DNA of 19,266 nt from QWOP01 sp003669605 (lineage in GTDB: Bacteria > Planctomycetota > Planctomycetia > Pirellulales > UBA1268). Shown here in pieces: positions 1 through 7,288 of the stretch; position 1 is the stretch's first letter; each line of letters starts with the position of its first letter. Position numbers and translations under genes: made by a program. The notes beneath the pieces were generated by a model that was not told the DNA's origin, ran no database searches, and saw only the letters and a program-made list of their open reading frames with translations. The DNA is taken from assembly GCA_947481985.1 (NCBI GenBank), contig CANKIK010000090.1:1-19266 (forward strand), given 5' to 3'.

Positions 1-552
1 ACCGATTTCATCCTCTCCGCCGAGATCATCGTGATCACGCTCGGCGTCGTGGCGGGAGAGTCGTTCGGGATCCAACTAGCAGTGCTCGTGGCCGTGGCGC
101 TGATGATGACCGTCGGCGTCTACGGCCTCGTGGCGGGGATCGTCCGCCTCGACGACCTGGGGCTGGCGCTCGTGCTGCGTGGCTCGAAAGGCGTGCGGGC
201 GATTGGGCGGGGAATCCTCGCTGCCGCCCCCTGGTTGCTGCGGGGGCTGTCGGTGGCAGGGACCGCCGCCATGTTTCTCGTCGGTGGCGGGATCATCGCC
301 CATGGGATTCCGGCGATCCATGAGATCACGGAGATCACGGAGATCACGGAGATCACGGCGATCACGGCGATCACGTCGGCGCTCGGTGGTCACGGGTCGC
401 CGCCTGAGGCTGCCGGTCAAGCCGCCTGGTGGGGCATCCTCGCTGCGAAACTCGCCGAAGGACTTGTCGGCATCCTCGCAGGCATCCTTGCCCTCGCGGT
501 GGTGAGGGCCGGGACGTGGCGCGGATCGAGCACGCCGCGGCAGCAGGCCTGA
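1..552 (+). CDS. DUF808/YedI family inner membrane protein (3' part)
   Basis: The reading frame is open from base 1, so the gene starts outside the window and only the C-terminal ~183 residues are seen. The opening residues TDFILSAEIIVITLGVVA, then VGVYGLVAGIVRLDDLG, and later APWLLRGLSVAGTAAMFLVGGGI match what I recall of Escherichia coli YedI, a DUF808 (COG2354) multi-spanning membrane protein of unknown function. Three to four hydrophobic segments are visible. Between the last two, the protein carries four EIT and two AIT tripeptides encoded by a nine-base tandem repeat. This lengthens a loop that is short in YedI. The stop is followed by a 112-base gap containing a perfect ACGGCC/GGCCGT hairpin at 590-605. 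The family call is firm; the function is not known. Confidence 0.85.
   Translation, partial: TDFILSAEIIVITLGVVAGESFGIQLAVLVAVALMMTVGVYGLVAGIVRLDDLGLALVLRGSKGVRAIGRGILAAAPWLLRGLSVAGTAAMFLVGGGIIAHGIPAIHEITEITEITEITAITAITSALGGHGSPPEAAGQAAWWGILAAKLAEGLVGILAGILALAVVRAGTWRGSSTPRQQA
322..375 (+). repeat. Nine-base in-frame tandem repeat, six units
   Basis: Four copies of GAGATCACG (322-357) are followed by two of GCGATCACG (358-375). They encode EIT x4 and AIT x2 in the loop before the last membrane segment of the DUF808 protein. The unit is a multiple of three, so a change in copy number would alter loop length without a frameshift. Confidence 0.95.
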
Positions 553-664
553 TCCTGTTCGGGAGAAAGACCTCCCCCTTCCCGATGGAACGGCCCCCCG
601 GCCGTGGGTATCCTCGCGGGCGGGGCGATGCTTCGATCCGCCCACGAACTCCTGGAGCAACACA

Positions 665-2983
665 ATGACCGGGAAGCGATCGGGAGCCCGGCGCTCGACG
701 TCAGCCTCACGAGGCGGCGCGGGACACCGCGTGAAGCTCCGGACTCCCTGCGGTGCGAGCCTCACGCTCCGCTTCCGCGGGAGTCTCCTCCGCCGTCACT
801 GTGTCCCCTGGAATACCTGGCTCGTCGCGGGGCGGCTGCGGAACGATGTGTCAAAGTCCGAACGCCGGGCACTCGCACGCACGCTGCTCGGCGAGGTGAT
901 GCGGGCCGGCGGCACCACCGAAAGACAGATGGACGCCTTCCTCCGCCGGGCTTTGAAGGCGGGGGTCGTGCAGGTCGAGAGTGACTGGGAGGGATTCTCG
1001 GCACCGGACACCGACCGGCTCTTTCCCTGGGAAGAGACGCTTGCCTTGGCCTGCCGCGACACCATCGGCACCGCGACAACCAGACCACTCGTCGTCGTTC
1101 GCTGGCTGCTGCGGAAGCCATCGACCACGCCGCCGGCCACCGGGCCGGCCACGATCGCCGTCACCCGCGACGCCGCCGATGCACCATTCGGAACCGACTC
1201 CGAGTACCGCGTCGTCCGCGGCCCCCTGGCTCGATCGGGGGCCGACGGAAAGGTGCCAGAGCTCCACACTTTGGCTTCTCTTCATGCTCTCCGCCGCTGC
1301 ATCCGCCCCCCGCGGCAGATTCCACCGCGGATCGTCCACTGGATGCTCCGGTCGGTCGATTGCGGCATCGTCTTCGATGCCAACGAATTAGCCTTCTCAC
1401 GGGGCATCCTGCCCCCGCCAGGCAGCCGTCGCCGCGGGCCACGCGCTTTGGCCACCGACCGGGTGGTCGCCGAAGCGCTCGCTGCCCATCACCCTGCCGT
1501 GGTGGGCTTGAGCTCCTGCTATACCGGCCGCAGGCTGGCCCCCCTGGTGATCGCCGCGGGAGCCGATCTGGCGATCGGATTCCACCACGAGGTCGACGAC
1601 TCCAGCCTGCCGGCATTCTTCGCGGAGTTCTATGCCAAGTGGCTCGAGAGCGGCGATCCGGTTGTGTCGCTCCGCGCGGCGCTCACGTTCAACCGTGACC
1701 AACCCGATCACGAAGGTCTGGGGGCTGTCACACTCTGGTCGGCGCACGATCTGCTCGCACAGCCCGCTGTCCCACAGCCAGCGTTCTCCCCGGAAAGGAC
1801 CGCGAAGGCGGACGTTCCCGGCGGGCTGATCTTCGACTGCGAACCGGAGCCCGCGCTCAACTATTCAATCCTGCACTGCAGCCGCGGGGGGCTTTTCCGC
1901 CGCTTCGTCGTCACCAGGGTCGGCAACCCACCAACAGATCCGCCGGCGGACCCGCTCGACGTCGTCGTCCGACTCGATACCGGTTCTGGCTCGGTGCCCG
2001 AGTGCCGGTTCACCACCCCTGCACCCGTTTCTGCCAACAGCCGCACCGATCTGGCCGCACTCGTCGCGCTCCCCCTCGGAAGCCATCTCCTCCGCCAGCG
2101 CCGCGAGACGCTCAAAGGATCGGTCGAGGTCACGGTGGGGGCGGGCGGGCGGACCCTCCTCCAGCGGACATGGGCCATCGACCTCCTTCCCTGCGACGAA
2201 TGGCGTGACGACTCCTCGGGAAGCCATTTCCTCCCGTCGTTTGTCCTCCCGCGCGATCCGGCGGTGCGTGAGATCCTCTCGCATGCCCAGGGCTTTCTTC
2301 GAGCGATCCACGACTGCTACTGCGCGGGCTTCCTCGGCTACCCGTCTGATCGGCCCCGGACAGGGGAGATGGGTGTCGACGCCCAAGTGCAGGCGATCTG
2401 GGCCAGTCTCGTGGAGCACTACCGGCTCGACTACATCACCACTCCGCCGAGCTACCGGGAATCCTCCCAGCGTCTCCGGACCCCTGAGGAAGTGCTGCAC
2501 GCCCGGCGTGGCACCTGCATTGAGTTGGCGCTGCTGCTGGCCTCCTGCTTGGAGCACATCTGCATCCATCCGGTCTTGTTCCTCACCCGCAACCATGCCT
2601 TTTGCGGGTCTTGGACGACGGAGCGAGCCCGAATCGGTTTTTTTCGCTCGCTCCATAATCACACCCCCGACACCGTAACCCACCAGCAGACTTCCTCTCT
2701 CGGTGGAACCGTCGCCACCCGCACCGGCTCCGCTCCCTGGATGCTCACAGAACGCTTTCATATCGACCGCATCGAGGAGGCCGTGAGGGGGGGCACGCTG
2801 GTGCCAATCGATGCGACCGAGATCGCGGTCAGGAATTCGTACGCGGGAGCCGTCGGCGAGGGCCGAAAGAAGCTCCGCAGCGCAATCGGGGACCGGGACT
2901 TCGACGCCATGCTCGACGTCCGCACGGCGCGGGAACGTGGCGTGACGCCCCTGCCGATCATCACCGATGGTTCAGTCGCCTGA
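665..2983 (+). CDS. CHAT-like plus transglutaminase-like fusion protein
   Basis: This is a 772-residue protein. The ATG at 665 has GGAG at 654-657 with seven-base spacing; a GTG at 731 is an alternative, since the first 22 residues are Arg/Ser-rich and look poorly conserved. Residues ~150-370 resemble a CHAT (caspase-like) domain: LSSCYTG with Cys285, then a glycine-rich LVIAAGADLAIG stretch and FFAEFYAKWLESGDPVVSLRAAL. Residues ~395-560 look like an Ig-like segment ending in CDEW and HFLPSFVLPRDPAV. Residues ~560-680 are transglutaminase-like: RRGTCIELALLLASCLE (Cys618) and NHAFCGSW (His644). The last two parts match the front module of DUF4011-type helicase proteins as I recall them, but no helicase follows. 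The protein has no signal peptide or membrane segment, so it is probably cytoplasmic. Activity and targets are unknown. Confidence 0.75.
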   Translation: MTGKRSGARRSTSASRGGAGHRVKLRTPCGASLTLRFRGSLLRRHCVPWNTWLVAGRLRNDVSKSERRALARTLLGEVMRAGGTTERQMDAFLRRALKAGVVQVESDWEGFSAPDTDRLFPWEETLALACRDTIGTATTRPLVVVRWLLRKPSTTPPATGPATIAVTRDAADAPFGTDSEYRVVRGPLARSGADGKVPELHTLASLHALRRCIRPPRQIPPRIVHWMLRSVDCGIVFDANELAFSRGILPPPGSRRRGPRALATDRVVAEALAAHHPAVVGLSSCYTGRRLAPLVIAAGADLAIGFHHEVDDSSLPAFFAEFYAKWLESGDPVVSLRAALTFNRDQPDHEGLGAVTLWSAHDLLAQPAVPQPAFSPERTAKADVPGGLIFDCEPEPALNYSILHCSRGGLFRRFVVTRVGNPPTDPPADPLDVVVRLDTGSGSVPECRFTTPAPVSANSRTDLAALVALPLGSHLLRQRRETLKGSVEVTVGAGGRTLLQRTWAIDLLPCDEWRDDSSGSHFLPSFVLPRDPAVREILSHAQGFLRAIHDCYCAGFLGYPSDRPRTGEMGVDAQVQAIWASLVEHYRLDYITTPPSYRESSQRLRTPEEVLHARRGTCIELALLLASCLEHICIHPVLFLTRNHAFCGSWTTERARIGFFRSLHNHTPDTVTHQQTSSLGGTVATRTGSAPWMLTERFHIDRIEEAVRGGTLVPIDATEIAVRNSYAGAVGEGRKKLRSAIGDRDFDAMLDVRTARERGVTPLPIITDGSVA

Positions 2984-3005
2984 ACGGACCGCGGCCCGAC
3001 GGTGT

Positions 3006-3977
3006 TCAGCGCGGCGCAGCGCCCACCACCGGCACCACCGAAAACCGCACCCGGACCTCGGGGTGGGTCGTATAGAGGCGATGCCGCGTGCCGTCGGGAA
3101 TGAGAATCGAACTGCTCGTGCCGGGATGGGCGTCGTCGACCGGCACGATCGGATTGCCCGCATATTTCGTCCAGTGGACGAGGTCTTCGCTCCGGGCGAT
3201 GCAGGTGCACCAGCGGCCCCGTTCCCCCAGGGCACTGGCATGGTAGTAGGCGTAGTAGCGCCCACGGTGTTTGACGATCTGATCGACGGCGATCATCCGC
3301 GCGTCGTAGGGCTCGGGCCCGAGTCCGATCACCGGTTTGTCGGTGACGTTTGTGAACGTCATCAAGTCGCGCGATGTCGCCACCCAGATCCCCTGATCGG
3401 CGCGCTCGTAGAACAGCCACCACGTCCCTTTCTCGTGCCACACCGCCGGCGTGCCGCGCGGCCCCTGCGGAATCGGCTCTCCCGTCGCCAAGCGGATATC
3501 GAGCGGCCCCCGCTCTTCCCAAGCAAGGCCGTCGGAAGAGACGAGAAGATGGGCAATATCCCCCTCCCCTTCGGCAAACATCACCAAGCGGCCCACGTCG
3601 CGGACGACACAGACGTCCTCGATCCAATCGCCCTGGACGAGCGGCCCCGCTGGATCGCGCGACCAGTTGAGGCCGTCGGTGCTCGTGGCGTGGCCGAGGA
3701 GGCGAAGAGGACTTCGGTCGTCGTTGTAACCGGTGTACCAGAGGCGCCAGCGGTCGGGGCCCTCGCGGCGGATCCAGCCACGCTCACGGATGTTTTTGTC
3801 CCAGGCTCCGTCGCCACCACCGGCAAACAGCGGCACGGTAGAGGCGGGACCAAAGTCGACAAGCTCAGTGGGAAAGTCTGCTACCTCATCTGCCCGGCAG
3901 GGGACCGCCACGAACAAGGCGCCCGAAGCGACGAGAAAGACGAAGGCAACGCATGTCTGGAAGAAGCGCGTGATCAT
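3006..3977 (-). CDS. Secreted five-bladed propeller glycosidase-like protein
   Basis: The 323-residue product starts at the ATG at 3977, chosen because it is followed directly by a signal peptide (MITRFFQTCVAFVFLVASGA, probable cleavage after PCRA). A GTG at 4022 would add 15 residues. Neither start has a clear ribosome binding site. The mature protein has repeated blade motifs typical of GH43/GH32/GH130-like propellers: RWRLWYTGYN, HATSTDGLNWSRD, TWWLFYERAD, WVATSRDLMTF, RYYAYYHAS and IARSEDLVHWTKYAGNP. Such proteins are usually exported glycosidases or glycan-binding proteins acting on plant or algal polysaccharides. I cannot assign a substrate or place the catalytic acids with confidence. 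The gene ends 22 bases from the stop of the CHAT-like gene, in a tail-to-tail arrangement. Confidence 0.75.
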   Translation of the reverse strand: MITRFFQTCVAFVFLVASGALFVAVPCRADEVADFPTELVDFGPASTVPLFAGGGDGAWDKNIRERGWIRREGPDRWRLWYTGYNDDRSPLRLLGHATSTDGLNWSRDPAGPLVQGDWIEDVCVVRDVGRLVMFAEGEGDIAHLLVSSDGLAWEERGPLDIRLATGEPIPQGPRGTPAVWHEKGTWWLFYERADQGIWVATSRDLMTFTNVTDKPVIGLGPEPYDARMIAVDQIVKHRGRYYAYYHASALGERGRWCTCIARSEDLVHWTKYAGNPIVPVDDAHPGTSSSILIPDGTRHRLYTTHPEVRVRFSVVPVVGAAPR

Positions 3978-4380
3978 GGTGAGGTGATGATACTTGGATT
4001 TCGCGTCGCACGATTGCCCCACAGCAGGGACCCAGAAGCCACGCTCAGGCCAGAACTCTCGGTGACCTGCCTGTAGGCACCGGCCTCGTCCTACGCGTTA
4101 GCAAGAAGGAAGCCTGAAGAACAACGCTTGGCGCTTCAGCGAGGGGTCGCCCGTGCTCCGAGAGCCGGCGTAGCCGACAAGCGGAGCCATGGATGGCGGA
4201 GCGCAGGCGGGTCCGAGTGAGCGGAGGCCCCGGAGGGCCGGAGCGAACGTCCGGCTCTCGGGGCATGGGCGACCCCGAAGCCTCAAGGGAGCCCCGCGCT
4301 CGTCCCTTCCCCTCAGTAAGATTGGTGACGACCCGGCACTGGAGGTGTCGCTCTTTTCCTGCAACCGAGCCATGTGATCG
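3978..4380. other. Divergent intergenic region, 403 bp
   Basis: This region separates the 5' ends of the propeller protein gene (minus) and the histidine kinase gene (plus), so it should hold both promoters, but I see no convincing -35/-10 pair. It contains a CTGAAG/CTTCAG hairpin (4114-4139) and, next to it, the long inverted repeat described separately. No protein with recognisable family features is encoded here. Confidence 0.6.
4143..4276. repeat. Long imperfect inverted repeat with structured centre
   Basis: The arms at 4143-4168 and 4251-4276 are 26 bases each and match at 24 positions when one is reverse-complemented (for example GGGGTCGCCC against GGGCGACCCC, and CCGAGAGCCGG against CCGGCTCTCGG). 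The 82-base centre contains a perfect GGCCC-CGGA-GGGCC hairpin at 4226-4239 and several spaced GCGGAG/CGGAGC motifs. It could be a mobile palindromic element or the DNA of a structured RNA. There is no T-run after the stem, so a simple terminator is unlikely. Confidence 0.75.
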
Positions 4381-5808
4381 ATGCCCAGCCCCCCGCGCCG
4401 TTCGTCGCTCCGTCGTCAACTGGTCTTGCCAGTGGTGGGGCTGCTGCTCGCGGGAGTGCTCGCCAATGTCGCCTTCGCCTCGTGGCTTGCCGCGCGGCGG
4501 GCCACCGATGTCGCCCGGCAGCGCGAGCGGCAGGTGGTCGAGACCCTCGCCACGTCGCGCGTCACGCTCACGCTTCCCGTCCTCGAGACCCTCGCCCGCC
4601 TTACCGACAGCCGGTTCGTCGTCTACAACCCCGTCGACGGCTCGCTCGGCACGACGACGCTCGCACCGGAGGAGCGCGACGAACTGGCCAATGCGGGAGT
4701 CGCCGTGGCGCTGGAACGCGGCACGACGACGCTTGGCGGCCAAGCGTACCGGGTGGCAACGGTGCGATCGGGGAGCGTTCGCCCGGAGACGGTGGTCGTT
4801 CTCACGCCGCGCCGGTCGCTTGTCTCGCTGGCCCTCGAATCGTCCTGGCCGCAACTGGCCGTCGCCGCCATGACTCTCGCCCTCCTCGTCCCCGCGACGC
4901 TCGCCGCCACCGGGAGGCTCGCGCGCCGCATCGGCGCGGTCGAGCGCCGCGTCGCAGCGATCGCCGCCGGGGAATTCGGAACGGAGGCCGACGGTGAGGG
5001 CCGAAGCGGCGACAGACCGGCGATCGACGATGAAATCGGCAGACTCAACCATGGCGTGGAACGGATGAGCGGGCAACTCGGCCAGCTCCGCGCCCGCCTC
5101 CTCGCCGGCGAGCGGGAGCGGCTCCTCGGCCAGCTCGCCGCCGGGTTTGCCCACGAACTCCGCAACGCCGTCACCGGCGCACGCCTGGCGATCGATCTTC
5201 ATCGCAGCCGCTGCCTGCAATCGACCGCGGACGGGAGCCTCGCCGTGGCGATCAAACAGCTCGCGGTCGTCGAGGAGGAGGTCCGTGGCCTGCTCGCCCT
5301 CGGGCGGCGTACCGAGTCGGTGCCAGAACCGCTCACCGTTGACAGCTTGTTCACTGAGGTGGCCGATCTCGTCTCTCCGCGCTGCCAGCATGGTGGGACG
5401 ACGCTCGACGTCGAGACGCCGACCGGGATCACGATCTTCGCCCGGCGCGACAGCCTCCGGGCGGCGCTTGGAAACCTCGTCGTCAACGCCATCGACGCCG
5501 CCGGGCGTGGGGGGACAGTCCGTCTCGAGGCCCGTGCCTCTGGGTCAGACGTGCGACTGTCGGTCGAGGACACCGGCCCCGGCCCTCCGGAGCACTTGGC
5601 CACAACGCTCACCGAGCCGTTCGTAACGGGGAAGCCGGAGGGGATCGGCCTCGGCCTGGCGATTGTCACGGCGGTGGCGGAGGAGCATGGTGGCAGGCTC
5701 GAATGGGGCAGAGTGCACGACCGCACCCGGTTCACGATCATCCTTCCAGCGGAGACGGCATCCGCTGGCCACCACGCCCAACCGTCCGGTACGGTCAGGA
5801 GCCCATGA
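4381..5808 (+). CDS. Membrane sensor histidine kinase
   Basis: This 475-residue sensor kinase is predicted to autophosphorylate on His and pass phosphate to the regulator encoded just downstream. The N-terminal membrane segment (residues ~13-36) is followed by a periplasmic sensor region of ~120 residues with no family I recognise. A second membrane segment (~156-177) leads into a HAMP-like linker (~178-235). The HisKA motif is FAHELRN with His258. The ATPase domain shows an N box (NLVVNAID, 365-372), a G1 box (EDTGPGP, ~396-402) and a G2 box (GIGLGLAIV, 421-429). No clear ribosome binding site precedes the ATG. The stop overlaps the next start as ATGA at 5805-5808, which indicates translational coupling. 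The signal sensed is unknown. Confidence 0.93.
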   Translation: MPSPPRRSSLRRQLVLPVVGLLLAGVLANVAFASWLAARRATDVARQRERQVVETLATSRVTLTLPVLETLARLTDSRFVVYNPVDGSLGTTTLAPEERDELANAGVAVALERGTTTLGGQAYRVATVRSGSVRPETVVVLTPRRSLVSLALESSWPQLAVAAMTLALLVPATLAATGRLARRIGAVERRVAAIAAGEFGTEADGEGRSGDRPAIDDEIGRLNHGVERMSGQLGQLRARLLAGERERLLGQLAAGFAHELRNAVTGARLAIDLHRSRCLQSTADGSLAVAIKQLAVVEEEVRGLLALGRRTESVPEPLTVDSLFTEVADLVSPRCQHGGTTLDVETPTGITIFARRDSLRAALGNLVVNAIDAAGRGGTVRLEARASGSDVRLSVEDTGPGPPEHLATTLTEPFVTGKPEGIGLGLAIVTAVAEEHGGRLEWGRVHDRTRFTIILPAETASAGHHAQPSGTVRSP

Positions 5809-7205
5809 GCCGGATCCTCATCATCGACGACGAGCCTGCGATCGGCTGGAGCCTTGGTGAGCTCCTCGACGACCAGGGCCATTCCGTGAAGATCGCCGCG
5901 AGCGTGGACGAGGCGCTCGAGATCTGCCGGCGATTCACACCTGAGCTCCTTCTCCTCGATGTCCGCCTCCCCGGCCGTGACGGTCTCTCGGCGATCCCCG
6001 ACTTTCGCGCACTAGTTCCAACCGCCCCGATCGTCGTCATGACGGCCTTTGGCGACCTCGACACAGCCGTCCGGGCGGTCGAGGCCGGTGCCGCCGAGTA
6101 TCTCGTCAAGCCGTTTGATTCGGCGCAGGTAACGGCGATCGTCGAGCGGCTTCTTGAGCGCGGGGCCACGGCCGCCGCGTCGGCCCCGCCCCCCGGCGGC
6201 CTTGTCGGCAGTTCGGCCGTGATGCAACGAGTCTTTGCGCGGGTGGCGCTGGCCGCCTCGAGCGACCTGCCGGTGCTCATCACCGGCGCCACCGGTACGG
6301 GCAAAGAGCTTGCCGCCCGCGCCATCCATGCCCACTCCGCCAGGCGCTCAGGGCCGCTTGTCGCAGTAAACCTCGCCGCCCTCCCGCCGTTGCTTGTCGA
6401 AGGGGAGCTCTTCGGGCATCTCAAAGGTGCCTTCAGCGGGGCGACAGCGCGGGAGGGGCTGTTTCGCAGTGCCGATCGAGGCGTGCTGTTTCTGGACGAG
6501 GTGGGAGATGCAGCGGCGGAGGTTCAGGCCCGGCTGCTCCGCGTCCTCGATGCGCGGGAGATTCTTCCGGTCGGCGCGTCGGCGCCTCATCCGGTCGACG
6601 TCCGCGTGATCGCCGCCACCAATCGAGATCTTGCCGCCGACGTAGCCGTCGGCCGGTTCCGTGCCGATCTTCTCCACCGGCTCCGTGTCTTCACCGTCGA
6701 GATGCCGACTCTCGCCGAGCGGCTCGACGACATCCCGGCGCTTGTCTCCCATTTCCTCACTGGAAGCCCGGGGTGTGGCCCGCTGCAGGCCGCCTCCGAT
6801 GCCTTTCTCGACGCCGTCGTGGACCGCCCCTGGCCGGGCAACGTCCGCGAATTGAAGGCGGCAGTCGACGTCGCCGCGGTGCTCGCCCGCGGCGGCACGC
6901 TCAGGCCAGAGCATCTGCCGCCGCCGCTGCCGGGGGATGCCACAGTCAGCGGCACCGCGACCCCGACCGGCGAGGGATTGTCCACGGCCGACGCCCGTCT
7001 CCAGCTGGCGGTTCGCGCCTGGGTGGCGGCGCAGATCAGCGCTGGCACGCCCCGCGAGGGCTGGCTCCACGAGGATTTTCTGAAAGTCGCCGAGGCTGCG
7101 CTGATCAGCGAGGTGCTTGCCCGCACCGACGGCAACCGCACCGCCGCGGCGAAAATCCTCGGCCTCGACCGCTCCACCCTCCGCGGCAAGCTGCCGCGCG
7201 GATAG
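5805..7205 (+). CDS. NtrC-family sigma-54-dependent response regulator
   Basis: The 466-residue regulator starts at the ATG at 5805, preceded by AGGAG at 5797-5801, and overlaps the kinase stop by four bases. Its receiver domain has acidic residues DD8-9, phosphoacceptor Asp52 (LLLLDVRLPGRDG), Thr80 and Lys102. The AAA+ domain has Walker A GATGTGKE (161-168), Walker B GVLFLDE (226-232) and the arginine-finger region FRADLLHRL. The sigma-54 contact loop reads GAFSGA (208-213) rather than GAFTGA. The C-terminus is a Fis-type helix-turn-helix (DGNRTAAAKILGLDRSTLRGKL). It is the cognate partner of the upstream kinase and should activate RNA polymerase bound at sigma-54 promoters. I found no convincing sigma-54 promoter in the window, so the targets probably lie elsewhere. 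Confidence 0.94.
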   Translation: MSRILIIDDEPAIGWSLGELLDDQGHSVKIAASVDEALEICRRFTPELLLLDVRLPGRDGLSAIPDFRALVPTAPIVVMTAFGDLDTAVRAVEAGAAEYLVKPFDSAQVTAIVERLLERGATAAASAPPPGGLVGSSAVMQRVFARVALAASSDLPVLITGATGTGKELAARAIHAHSARRSGPLVAVNLAALPPLLVEGELFGHLKGAFSGATAREGLFRSADRGVLFLDEVGDAAAEVQARLLRVLDAREILPVGASAPHPVDVRVIAATNRDLAADVAVGRFRADLLHRLRVFTVEMPTLAERLDDIPALVSHFLTGSPGCGPLQAASDAFLDAVVDRPWPGNVRELKAAVDVAAVLARGGTLRPEHLPPPLPGDATVSGTATPTGEGLSTADARLQLAVRAWVAAQISAGTPREGWLHEDFLKVAEAALISEVLARTDGNRTAAAKILGLDRSTLRGKLPRG

Positions 7206-7288
7206 CGGAACTCGATGCCGCGCGGCGAACCGTTCGCCAACGGGGGGGAAAATTCCACCGCCGCCGCATTTCCCCAGAGGCATCGCCG

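Noticed and set aside
2505..2520. TGGCAC followed by TGCATTG, resembling a sigma-54 promoter
   Set aside because: It lies inside the conserved GTCIE codons of the transglutaminase-like domain and the spacing to the GC element is wrong.
1865..2761. 298-codon minus-strand open frame inside the CHAT-like gene
   Set aside because: The composition is typical of GC-rich antisense frames, and the transglutaminase-like motifs are on the plus strand.
2967..4076. 369-codon plus-strand frame opposite the propeller protein
   Set aside because: The minus strand has a signal peptide and repeated propeller blade motifs, while the plus frame has no recognisable family.
4045..5391. 448-codon minus-strand open frame opposite the histidine kinase
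   Set aside because: It is Arg/Glu-rich with no domain, and the plus strand carries a complete kinase.
7182..7198. CGCGGCA-AGC-TGCCGCG hairpin at the end of the response regulator gene as a terminator
   Set aside because: The stem is perfect but lies inside the coding sequence and no T-run follows. Lys-Leu-Pro codons plausibly explain it.
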